The notes beneath the pieces were generated by a model. It searched no databases. It was given only the letters and a program-made list of their open reading frames with translations, and had not been told where the DNA came from. Shown here piece by piece: positions 1-6,460 of a stretch of 9,922 bases of DNA. The stretch covers positions 1 through 9,922 of the forward strand of contig CALBTQ010000842.1 of the NCBI GenBank assembly GCA_937967875.1, in the 5' to 3' direction. The number at the start of each line of letters is the position of its first letter. Position 1 is the stretch's first letter. A program made the position numbers and the translations under genes. The DNA comes from an uncultured Pseudomonadota bacterium. GTDB lineage: Bacteria > Lernaellota > Lernaellaia > Lernaellales > Lernaellaceae.

Positions 1-635
1 TCGTGGAGGTCGTATGTCAGCTGGATAATGTGGTTGAACTCGTGCCCGGCCACGCCCAGCATGTAATCGCCGGCCGGCGCGGATTGCGTCGCCTCCAGGT
101 GCAGCATGTCCAACTGGTTGCTGATCGCGCTGTCGCCCTGGTCCTCGTAGCGGTAGAAGCCGTCGAAACACTGGCCCATGAAGCAGCCGAGCTCGTAATA
201 AAACAGCACCACGCCCGGCCAGCCGTCGACGTCGGGTTCGGGTCCGTAGACGTCGGTTTCGATGTCGTAGATGCCCGCGTTCTCGTCGACCGAACCGGCG
301 GGCGTCGCCTCGTCCCAGGCCTGCAAAATGGTGTCGACGTCGTCCTGATCCATCGCCACGTTCCACTGATCGTCGGCGACGAACACGTACCCGTGGTCGC
401 TCACGCCGCGGCAGGTCGCCTGAATCTGCACGTCGGCCGGCGGCATCTGCGACAGGTCCCAGCCCCAGAATTCGCGCGTGTCGCCCACCTGCGGCGGGGC
501 CTCTTTGGTCGGCGCGGCGAGCGGCCCGGCGTACTGTAAATACGGGCGCAACAGCGTTTCGCCGCGCGGCGCGGCCGAGACGATCGCGGCGGTCAAAACG
601 AGAATGACGGTCAGGGCGAAAATCGTTTTTTTCAT
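1..635 (-). CDS. Secreted zinc metallopeptidase, N-terminal part (runs off window edge)
   Basis: Read from the minus strand, an open frame starts at ATG 635 and stays open to the window edge, giving 211 complete codons. It begins with a Sec signal peptide: MKK, a hydrophobic stretch to about residue 19, and a probable cleavage after V19-S-A21. Near the visible end, G-HEFNH-IIQ supplies an HExxH zinc site (H198, E199, H202), so the product is probably an exported zinc-dependent protease. The third zinc ligand would lie beyond the edge. The lead-in PDVDGWPGVVLFYYE resembles the segment before HExxH in bacterial M30/hyicolysin-like and related secreted peptidases; that family link is from memory and tentative. 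A GGGAG ribosome-binding site (642-646) lies 6 nt before the ATG. It diverges from the gene at 754, with 118 bp between the starts. Protease identity is fairly sure; the exact family is not. Confidence 0.8.
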   Translation of the reverse strand, partial: MKKTIFALTVILVLTAAIVSAAPRGETLLRPYLQYAGPLAAPTKEAPPQVGDTREFWGWDLSQMPPADVQIQATCRGVSDHGYVFVADDQWNVAMDQDDVDTILQAWDEATPAGSVDENAGIYDIETDVYGPEPDVDGWPGVVLFYYELGCFMGQCFDGFYRYEDQGDSAISNQLDMLHLEATQSAPAGDYMLGVAGHEFNHIIQLTYDLH

Positions 636-685
636 GCCGAACTCCCGGGGTTGCATCGTTCGTTGGAACTTAACCTGCCGGTGAC

Positions 686-714
686 TTGCAGGCAAGGCGC
701 TCGATCCGTATTCT
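686..714 (+). promoter_or_regulatory. Candidate sigma70-type promoter for the gene at 754
   Basis: TTGCAG (686-691) and TATTCT (709-714) are separated by 17 bp, in the 118-bp gap between two divergent genes. Transcription would start near 721 and give a leader of about 33 nt. The leader contains a short inverted repeat (TTTCG/CGAAA, 727-731 and 736-740) just before the GGGAG ribosome-binding site at 742-746. The -35 box overlaps a CTTGC-AG-GCAAG inverted repeat (685-696). The boxes match the consensus only partly, so this is a candidate by eye. Confidence 0.35.
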
Positions 715-753
715 ATTCGACAGGATTTTCGCTAACGAAATGGGAGAACAGTC

Positions 754-2064
754 GTGCCGGACGATCGGGAGCAGCCGTTCCCTAGCGCCATGCTCGAGTT
801 GTTGCTGCCGATCACCGGAGCGGTGTTGGCGCATGCGGCCGTGCTCAGCGGCGGCATCGTGCTGCCCGAACGGCTGGAGTGGCTGCGCGGCATGGAGCAA
901 CCGGCCAAAAACCTCCCCTTGATCAGCGCGCTGTTGCTGCGGGAAATCTGGCCCGACCCGGCGACGATCTTCATCGGCTCGGCGATGTGGATTCTCGGCG
1001 CCGCGTTGCTTTCCTATCTCGCCTTGCGCCGGTTGCTGTCGCCACTGGTGGCGTCGGTGCTCATGGCCGTGGTGCTCATGGCCGGCTATCCCGGCTGGTC
1101 CGATCTGCTGCCGTCGCCTTTTATGTTTTGGGTGATGCCCGCGGCGCTGGGAATGTACGCGCTGGCGATCACCCTGGGCCGTTCGTTCATTCCGATCCGG
1201 GAGTGGATCAACCGCCAGACGAAACGCCGCCTGCTGCGCGTGGTCTGGGTCGTGGTGATGGTCTTTATGCTGTTCATGGTCGCCGAACGTGTGCGCCTGG
1301 CCCATCGCGGCAGTCACGGCGGCGAGTTTCCCTATGCCCAGGCCGGGCTGGAGCGCGGCTACGATTCGTCGCTGGAGATGCTGCGGCGGGTGCGGCACGT
1401 GTCGCAGTTCGTGAACGTTGCGCGGGAGTTGCGCAATGCCGGTCTGCAATTGGACTCGTCCAAGCATTGCGTGTTCGCCCACGGCGCGGCGGCGCGGTTC
1501 ATGTGCCAGACGAATTTCCATTGGGGCGTGCCGGTCGATCCCGGTACGAACAACAGTTACCTGCGCATGTCGGGGTGGCGGCTGGCCGATCGGCCGACCG
1601 GCGGCTTCATGTTGCTCAGTCCGCAAACGGCTGAAACGGCGATCGCGCCGGAAACCAACAACGGCGGGCTGTATTACCTGCATTTCTACAGCCGAATCAA
1701 CAACGGACCGCAAACTTACTGGCTGGCGCAGCGCGACTCTTTCCCGCAATCGGCCGCGACCAAAATCGAAATTCGCGGTGAAACGCTGGCGCGCGCCCTT
1801 AACCGGCATTTGTGGGTCGAGGTGGAAACGCGCGATCCGCGCGACGTGCATATCCGCATCGCTTTCAACAACGTGGAGCTGACGCCTACGATGCTGACGA
1901 TGAACGCGGGCGATCGCGAGATCGTGCGCGCCGACGTGCTGCTGGCGCACGATACGTCGGAAAATTTCCTGCCCCTGGCGATCGACATCGAAGCGCCGCA
2001 CGGCGTGCTGGACGCCGACGTCATGCTCAACCCCGCGACCCCGGCGCAGTTGGTCAACGATTAA
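754..2064 (+). CDS. Five-helix membrane protein with large C-terminal domain, function unknown
   Basis: A 436-residue protein that I do not recognise. The N-terminal half has about five hydrophobic segments: roughly residues 14-36, 70-93, 97-115, 120-143 and 162-182. After them come about 250 mostly polar residues, rich in short strand-like stretches (LYYLHFYS, TKIEIRG, VEVETRD, IRIAFN). This C-terminal part looks like a beta-rich domain on one face of the inner membrane, probably the periplasmic one. The start is GTG 754, with GGGAG at 742-746 placed 7 nt upstream and an in-frame TAA at 733-735. ATG 790 (residue 13) would also keep the first helix. No catalytic motif was seen. The stop TAA (2062-2064) overlaps the stop of the convergent gene. 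A long antisense frame across the same region is a GC-codon shadow. The coding call is firm; the function is open. Confidence 0.82.
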   Translation: MPDDREQPFPSAMLELLLPITGAVLAHAAVLSGGIVLPERLEWLRGMEQPAKNLPLISALLLREIWPDPATIFIGSAMWILGAALLSYLALRRLLSPLVASVLMAVVLMAGYPGWSDLLPSPFMFWVMPAALGMYALAITLGRSFIPIREWINRQTKRRLLRVVWVVVMVFMLFMVAERVRLAHRGSHGGEFPYAQAGLERGYDSSLEMLRRVRHVSQFVNVARELRNAGLQLDSSKHCVFAHGAAARFMCQTNFHWGVPVDPGTNNSYLRMSGWRLADRPTGGFMLLSPQTAETAIAPETNNGGLYYLHFYSRINNGPQTYWLAQRDSFPQSAATKIEIRGETLARALNRHLWVEVETRDPRDVHIRIAFNNVELTPTMLTMNAGDREIVRADVLLAHDTSENFLPLAIDIEAPHGVLDADVMLNPATPAQLVND

Positions 2065-3860
2065 TCGTCCTCGTCGCTTTCCTCGTCGCCCTCGACCGGG
2101 TCGTCGACCTCCTCTTCGTCGTCCTCGTCCTCCTCTTCGTCGGGTTCGCGACGATCCGTGGCGCGCCGGCGCGGCGTAACGGGCGCGGGTAGATCCTCGT
2201 CGTCCTCGTCGTCATCGGCCGATTTCTCGCGGCGACGCAGCACGATGATCGTCAAACCGCCGGCCAGCGCGGGCAGCAAACCCAGGGCGATCAGCAGCGG
2301 CAAATAGAGCGGCAGATTGTTCGCGCCCGGCCAGAGCGTGCGCGCCAGCGAGGCCGGTTCCTGCGTCGCCCAGTCGACCGCCTGGTTGAGGTCGGAAAAA
2401 TAATCCGCGCGCGACACGACGGGCAACTCGGCGAGCGGTTCGCCGGCGGCCGGTTCGCTCGCGGCGGGCGCGGCGAACCAGTGGGCGACCGTGCGCGGAG
2501 CCGAACCGAGATGATGGCGCGCCACGGCCATCGTTGCGTTGCCGACGGCGACGGCGAAGAACAACAGCAGCGCGGCGATAAACAGCACCTTGAAGATTTT
2601 CCCGCGCATGCTCAGCACGTGATACTCGATGAAAAAGCCCACGCCCAGCAGCCACGCCAGCCAGAACGGCAGCGTGACGGCGATGTCGTACAGGTACGGC
2701 GGCGTCATTTCCTGCGCCACGCCGCGCAGGCCGATCGCGGCGAGGAAAAACAGCATCAGCAACCGCTGCACGCCTTTGACGTCGGGATCGCGCCCGAGCG
2801 CCCAGCCGCCGAGAAAGCCCAGCCACAGCAGCGGGCACCAGGTGAATGCGCCGCGAAAATCGACCGCGCGCAACACGTCGGGCAACTGCCGCGCGCGGGC
2901 CAGCGCCTCGCCCATCGGGCCGGAGTTGAACAGCAGAAATTTCGCGCCGGGCCACAGGTGGTGGGAGAAAAACGAGGTCGCCTGTTTGGCCGGCGCGTTC
3001 AGATAGGTTTGCAGCAGGTGCGCATGAATCGCCATGCCGTCGGGCGCGTCGAACATGCCGCCGTAGGCATGATGGTTGTGCCAGGCGAAGACAATGCCGG
3101 CCAGCGTCAACGGCAGCGCGAAGGCCATCAGATAGCCCGGGCGGCCGATCAATCGCGGCAGGCGCACCAACGCCCACAGGACCAGCAGCGGCAAGCACAG
3201 CAGAAACACGTCGTCCAACAGCAGCGCCAATCCCAGACCGACGCCGAGCATCCAGCGCAGCGCCACGCGGTTGTCTTCGTGATCGATACGCAGCAGCGGG
3301 TAGACGATCCAGGCCAGCGCCAGCAAACCGAAGGCGGGCGGGGCCAGTCGCGCGCCGTAAGGCCACAGCGGCGTGGCCACGGCGATGAGGATTCCCATGA
3401 GCGCGGTGGAGTGGCGGCGCAGACCCATTGCCAGCCCGGCCTGCATCAGCGCGAGCACGGCGGCGGCGCCGGCGAAGGCGGCGGCCAGCGAGGTCAGTTG
3501 CGCGGTCAGGCCGCGGGGATCGCGCGGATCGTCGCCGGTCATCTTGCCGACCAGGCGCCCCAACGCGTAGAAGGGCAGCGCGATCAGCGCCACGCCGGGA
3601 CGTTCGGGCGCGACGGTTTTTTCGCCGAGCGCGTCGGCCAGCTCCAACGCTTCGATGTCGAGGGACAGGTCGACCGACAGGCGGGCCAACGCGCGCGTTT
3701 GCGCATAAAACAGGCGCTCGGCCGGGGCGTGCGCGCCGTCGATCCCGGCGGCAAACCACAGCGAGAGAAGCAGGAAAATTAAAAAACGCCACGGCGCGCG
3801 AAACATGCGCCAGCGTACCACGCCGCCGACGCGAGGAACAAGAACGCAGATGGTGCACAT
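2061..3860 (-). CDS. Polytopic GT-C-like membrane glycosyltransferase with acidic C-terminal tail
   Basis: A 599-residue polytopic inner-membrane protein. Hydrophobic segments lie near residues 24-40, 90-104, 122-146, 152-168, 174-190, 203-232, 243-260, 340-355, 366-380, 394-413, 423-441 and 517-541. Several landmarks fit bacterial GT-C (GT39/ArnT-like) enzymes, which move sugars from polyprenyl-phosphate carriers onto acceptors outside the membrane. These are the acidic first loop after helix 1 (ID41-G...E48), ERPGVALIALPFYALG (86-101), WHNHHAYGG (260-268), and RGAFTWCPLLWLGFLGG (336-352). The family call is by resemblance; no active-site Asp/Glu is proven. Residues 546-599 form a charged tail dominated by Asp/Glu runs and interrupted by a basic patch (PRRRATDRRE). 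The start is uncertain: ATG 3860 has no clear ribosome-binding site, and ATG 3806 (residue 19) would begin just before helix 1. It ends tail-to-tail with the gene at 754-2064. Confidence 0.72.
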   Translation of the reverse strand: MCTICVLVPRVGGVVRWRMFRAPWRFLIFLLLSLWFAAGIDGAHAPAERLFYAQTRALARLSVDLSLDIEALELADALGEKTVAPERPGVALIALPFYALGRLVGKMTGDDPRDPRGLTAQLTSLAAAFAGAAAVLALMQAGLAMGLRRHSTALMGILIAVATPLWPYGARLAPPAFGLLALAWIVYPLLRIDHEDNRVALRWMLGVGLGLALLLDDVFLLCLPLLVLWALVRLPRLIGRPGYLMAFALPLTLAGIVFAWHNHHAYGGMFDAPDGMAIHAHLLQTYLNAPAKQATSFFSHHLWPGAKFLLFNSGPMGEALARARQLPDVLRAVDFRGAFTWCPLLWLGFLGGWALGRDPDVKGVQRLLMLFFLAAIGLRGVAQEMTPPYLYDIAVTLPFWLAWLLGVGFFIEYHVLSMRGKIFKVLFIAALLLFFAVAVGNATMAVARHHLGSAPRTVAHWFAAPAASEPAAGEPLAELPVVSRADYFSDLNQAVDWATQEPASLARTLWPGANNLPLYLPLLIALGLLPALAGGLTIIVLRRREKSADDDEDDEDLPAPVTPRRRATDRREPDEEEDEDDEEEVDDPVEGDEESDEDD

Positions 3861-3869
3861 GATTGAAGT

Positions 3870-3887
3870 TGTCTTTTTATAAAGACA
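3870..3887. promoter_or_regulatory. AT-rich inverted repeat 9 nt upstream of the ATG at 3860
   Basis: TGTCTTT (3870-3876) and AAAGACA (3881-3887) form a perfect 7-bp inverted repeat around TTAT. It lies 9 nt upstream of the ATG at 3860 of the minus-strand GT-C-like gene. Its minus-strand reading contains TTTATAAA, which could act as a -10 element, and the symmetry could also suit a regulator. I found no convincing -35 partner, so the role is a guess. Confidence 0.25.
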
Positions 3888-3960
3888 GGCTCCAATTCGC
3901 GCGGCAAGAAAGGAGCTCTGAACCCCGGACCAAGGAGAAATGTGCCGATAGGCGACAAAC

Positions 3961-4121
3961 AGCCCCGTCAGGGGCGATAGATTTGTAGCCCGGGGCGTGA
4001 GCCCCGGGGAAAAGAGCCCATTTTCCCAAGCCCCGTAGGGGCGACAGAGTGTCGAATATTGACTTTGCTTTAATCCTGGGGCTTACGCCCCAGGCTACAC
4101 TCTTTCGCCTCTGACGAGGCT
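3961..4121. repeat. Nested palindromic intergenic repeat of the GCCCCGTnAGGGGC type
   Basis: The left arm (3961-4010) contains GCCCC-GTCA-GGGGC, then GTAGCC, then an 8-bp stem CCCGGGGC/GCCCCGGG (3989-3996 and 4001-4008) with loop GTGA. The right arm (4075-4121), read on the other strand, repeats the same order: AGCCTCGTCAGAGGCGA, a GTAGCC step, and stem CCTGGGGC/GCCCCAGG with loop GTAA. A third short unit, AGCCCCGTAGGGGCGACA (4029-4046), lies between them. The whole is therefore an imperfect inverted repeat built of hairpins. Similar GCCCCGTAGGGGC repeats are, as I recall, dispersed between genes in many bacteria and give rise to false small proteins. The 92-codon minus-strand frame over it (3877-4155) is best read as such an artefact. 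It may be a dispersed non-coding repeat or a MITE-like element. Confidence 0.75.
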
Positions 4122-4220
4122 CATAAGGGGACTTCGGACAATATCGCTTTTTCATTCTTCCGATGACGGGGGAGCCGTGTTAACCTGGGCGGGAGAAAAC
4201 CAGCCGTAAGGAGTCGGGCC

Positions 4221-6053
4221 ATGAAGATCCGCATGTTTCACCTGATGTTGATCGCGCTGTTGTTGTCGTTGTCGCTGCTGGCCGGCGCCTGCGGGGACGA
4301 TGACGACGATAACGACGACAATGACGATTCCGCCGCCGACGATGACGACGACGACACCGGCGACGATGACGACGACGCGACGCCCGACGACGACGATGAC
4401 GACACCGCCGAGTGCGAAGAGGGCGAGAAGCGTTGCTCGCAAGACATCATGCAGGCCGAACAATGCATCGACGGCCAGTGGACGACGATCGAGTGCATGG
4501 CCGATTACGGGCAGGTCTGCGAAGACGGCGTGTGCGTCGATCCGTGGACCTACGGTTCGCCGGTGATCGACGATTGCGCGGACGATCCGCACGCCACCGC
4601 GGCGTCGCTGGCCGACAAAGCCGCGCATTACGACGAGTTGGCCGCGCGCCTGCATCTGCATCCGGACCACGGGCGCATCCATCACGCGACGCTGCCCGCG
4701 CCGTTGACCGAAGAGGACGGCACGTATGACGACGTCACCAACTGGCATCCGGGCGAAAACGACGGCCTGTGGACCGGCCTGTACGTCGCTTCGCAGGCGT
4801 TCCGCTATGCGGTCACGCACGAGCAGGAAGCGCTCGACAACCTGCACGTGCTTATGGACGGCCTGGAGATCGGCATGCGCATCACCGGCGTGGACGGCAT
4901 CTACACGCGCGAGTACATCACGCCGGGCATCGCGGGCATGAACTGCCCGACCGATCCGCTGCGCTACGTGCCCGATCCGGAGAAGGACGACAACCAGTGG
5001 GTGAAGGTCGACACCGACGGCACGATCCTGGTCTATGACGTGGACGAGGCGGCGTTCGTGCGCACGGATCATCAGGTGAGCGCCGAATACGCCGGTTATT
5101 GCTGGCTCGACAACGTCAGTCAGGACGAGTACGCCGGGCACATGCTGGCGCTGGGCGCGGTGTACAAGCTGGTCGACGACGAAGGCGTGCGCAATCGCGC
5201 GGCGGCGTTGCTCGAGGACATCGCCGAACACCTGATGCAAAACGACATGGCCTTCGTCGATTGGGACGGACGCATCACCGAGCACGGTCGCTTCTGGTTG
5301 CTGGCGCTGACCGACTTTCCCGGCTTCAACGCGGTGATGGGCCTGAACATGGTGCTGCAAGGCGCGATCGCCTCGGGCCGCGAGGACCTGCGCGACTACT
5401 ACGACAACTGCCTGTTGCAAAAGGAAGGCCCCAACGACTGCATCGACCAGTTCCTCACCCCGCCGATGCCCTACCAGAACTGGCTGTGGCTGATCGGCCT
5501 GTACATCGGCCCGAGCGGATGCAAATCGAACTGGAACAACATGGCGATGGCCTTTTGTCACATGTTCACGCTGGTCTGGTTCGAGCACGATCCGGCGATG
5601 CGCGCGATGTTCCAGCAGGCGCTGGAGGATTATATGTTCCACTTCAAGGACAACGAGCGGCGCATGGCCGTGCAGCACAACGCGGCCTGGTCGCTGATGT
5701 ACGCGTCGATGAAACGCGTGGGGCCCGATTCGACCGGGCAGGACGTGGCGGCGATCAACGACGCGGTGTGCGGCCTGCGCCAGTTCCCGGAAAGCAAAAC
5801 GATGATCGACCTGGAAGTGGGCGAGGATCTGTACCCGACCGACATGACCTGCGAGAGCCGCTTCGACGGCGAGTACCTGACCTTCGATCCGGTGCCGGTC
5901 TATCAGCGCTGCCCGAAGACGTTTACTTGGTGGTCCAACCCCTACGAACACCAATCGTGCACGGCCAACGAGCAGTATGTGATTCAGCCGGCCGACTACC
6001 TGCTGCCGTACTGGATGGCGCGCTACTTCGGCTACATCGACGATCAGGATTGA
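4221..6053 (+). CDS. Asp-linker lipoprotein: six-Cys module plus probable alpha-helical toroid domain
   Basis: A 610-residue exported lipoprotein. Residues 1-23 are a signal peptide ending LAGA-C24, a usable lipobox with Ala at -3. Residues 25-64 are a linker made almost only of Asp with a few Asn, Thr and Ala, probably a spacer away from the membrane. A small module with six Cys follows (C65, C72, C82, C92, C100, C105). It has the RC...QC.DG.W...C...C..G.C spacing seen in many myxobacterial-type surface proteins. From about residue 174 a helical domain begins at NWHPGENDGLWTGLY and runs to the end, with repeated amphipathic helices rich in Trp, Tyr and His. It looks like an (alpha/alpha) barrel as in six-hairpin glycosidases, but no catalytic pair can be assigned. 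AAGGAG (4208-4213) sits 7 nt before the ATG. It is monocistronic and convergent with the PHP gene; its last codons recur at 6430-6447. Confidence 0.85.
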   Translation: MKIRMFHLMLIALLLSLSLLAGACGDDDDDNDDNDDSAADDDDDDTGDDDDDATPDDDDDDTAECEEGEKRCSQDIMQAEQCIDGQWTTIECMADYGQVCEDGVCVDPWTYGSPVIDDCADDPHATAASLADKAAHYDELAARLHLHPDHGRIHHATLPAPLTEEDGTYDDVTNWHPGENDGLWTGLYVASQAFRYAVTHEQEALDNLHVLMDGLEIGMRITGVDGIYTREYITPGIAGMNCPTDPLRYVPDPEKDDNQWVKVDTDGTILVYDVDEAAFVRTDHQVSAEYAGYCWLDNVSQDEYAGHMLALGAVYKLVDDEGVRNRAAALLEDIAEHLMQNDMAFVDWDGRITEHGRFWLLALTDFPGFNAVMGLNMVLQGAIASGREDLRDYYDNCLLQKEGPNDCIDQFLTPPMPYQNWLWLIGLYIGPSGCKSNWNNMAMAFCHMFTLVWFEHDPAMRAMFQQALEDYMFHFKDNERRMAVQHNAAWSLMYASMKRVGPDSTGQDVAAINDAVCGLRQFPESKTMIDLEVGEDLYPTDMTCESRFDGEYLTFDPVPVYQRCPKTFTWWSNPYEHQSCTANEQYVIQPADYLLPYWMARYFGYIDDQD

Positions 6054-6054
6054 G
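6037..6054. repeat. Direct repeat copy 1: 3' end of the lipoprotein gene
   Basis: TCGACGATCAGGATTGAG covers the last codons (DDQD) and the TGA stop of the lipoprotein gene. The same 18 bases recur exactly at 6430-6447, 393 bp downstream. Similarity continues beyond the exact match: AAT then AACGTTCAG (6059-6067) here, against AAT and AACGCTCAG (6456-6464) there. Confidence 0.85.
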
Positions 6055-6187
6055 GAATAACGTTCAGATTGTTACTTCCTGACTTCCGAATTGGGGAGCC
6101 CGGAGCCGCCAAAGCCCCGGAGGGGCGGAGGAATCTTACCTGCACCCCTTTCAGGGGTTTGCTTGAATTTGCTCCATCTTTTACCAG

Positions 6188-6232
6188 GGCTTCGCCCTTC
6201 GCTACTGACCTGCGCCCTGCGGGCTTGAAGAG
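6188..6232. repeat. 45-bp direct repeat, copy A
   Basis: This copy matches 6263-6307 at 43 of 45 positions, with a spacing of 75 bp. Each unit holds two small hairpins: GGC-TTC-GCC (AGGGC/GCCCT in this copy) and GCCC-TGC-GGGC. The order GGGCTTCGCCC...GCGCCCTGCGGGC resembles dispersed intergenic repeats known from several bacterial groups; that comparison is from memory. Confidence 0.8.
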
Positions 6233-6262
6233 TCGGCGCGGAAAATCATTTCAAAGCGGTTT

Positions 6263-6307
6263 GGCTTCGCCCTTCGCTATTGACCAGCGCCCTGCGGGCT
6301 TGAAGAG
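6263..6307. repeat. 45-bp direct repeat, copy B
   Basis: Second copy of the unit at 6188-6232. It differs at two places (TATTGACCA here, TACTGACCT there), so the duplication is recent or conserved. It is followed at once by the palindrome GAAATTAATTTC (6308-6319). Confidence 0.8.
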
Positions 6308-6429
6308 GAAATTAATTTCTATGTTGTTCGACTTCGCCCTGCTTTCTTTTTGGGACACCCTAAATCGAAATTGTCCTCTTGAAACTTCTGGTATTTACCA
6401 CATAGAAAACGGGGCGCGCGGAAGTCGGG

Positions 6430-6447
6430 TCGACGATCAGGATTGAG
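6430..6447. repeat. Direct repeat copy 2: displaced copy of the lipoprotein gene end
   Basis: An exact 18-bp copy of 6037-6054, including the DDQD codons and TGA stop of the lipoprotein gene but detached from it. It is followed by AATTATATAACGCTCAG, which runs into the TGA stop of the minus-strand PHP gene (TCA at 6461-6463). This copy therefore looks like a junction where the two converging genes once ended about 7 nt apart. Confidence 0.8.
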
Positions 6448-6460
6448 AATTATATAACGC

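Larger units (their letters stand above)
6055..6429. repeat. Gene-free insert with hairpins and direct repeats
   Basis: This stretch between the converging lipoprotein and PHP genes holds no believable gene. From left to right it contains hairpin GCCCC-GGA-GGGGC (6114-6126), hairpin ACCCC/GGGGT (6144-6158), and two 45-bp direct repeats (6188-6232 and 6263-6307). A perfect 12-bp palindrome GAAATTAATTTC (6308-6319) follows, then an AT-richer tail with GGACA...TGTCC. Composition is plainly lower in GC than the flanking genes. The plus-strand frame 6069-6446 crosses all these repeats and ends by reading the duplicated gene end (VDDQD), so it is not accepted as a gene. No transposase or ORF with codon use like the neighbours is present. 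Confidence 0.65.

Noticed and set aside
3..539. Plus-strand 178-codon frame at the left edge
   Set aside because: It is the reverse-strand shadow of the metallopeptidase gene, whose signal peptide, ribosome-binding site and HEFNH motif show the true frame.
670..2001. 443-codon minus-strand frame
   Set aside because: It is antisense to the membrane protein at 754-2064, is rich in His, Arg and Gln as GC-rich shadows usually are, and has no domain or ribosome-binding site.
2481..3782. 433-codon plus-strand frame
   Set aside because: It is antisense to the GT-C-like gene and consists mostly of Gln, Arg and His with no recognisable fold.
3877..4155. 92-codon minus-strand frame
   Set aside because: It is translated from the nested palindromic repeat (for example SPLRGLG and GAHAPGY), a known kind of false protein.
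4300..4410. Tandem GAC/GAT repeats as a CRISPR-like or satellite array
   Set aside because: They lie in frame and encode the Asp linker after the lipobox. There are no spacers and no unit longer than a few codons.
4152..5954. 600-codon minus-strand frame
   Set aside because: It is the exact antisense of the lipoprotein. Its poly-Val/Ile stretch is just the mirror of the poly-Asp codons, and the plus strand has the signal peptide and AAGGAG.
6069..6446. 125-codon plus-strand frame
   Set aside because: It runs through hairpins and direct repeats, and ends in the duplicated end of the neighbouring gene. It has no ribosome-binding site and unusual codon use.
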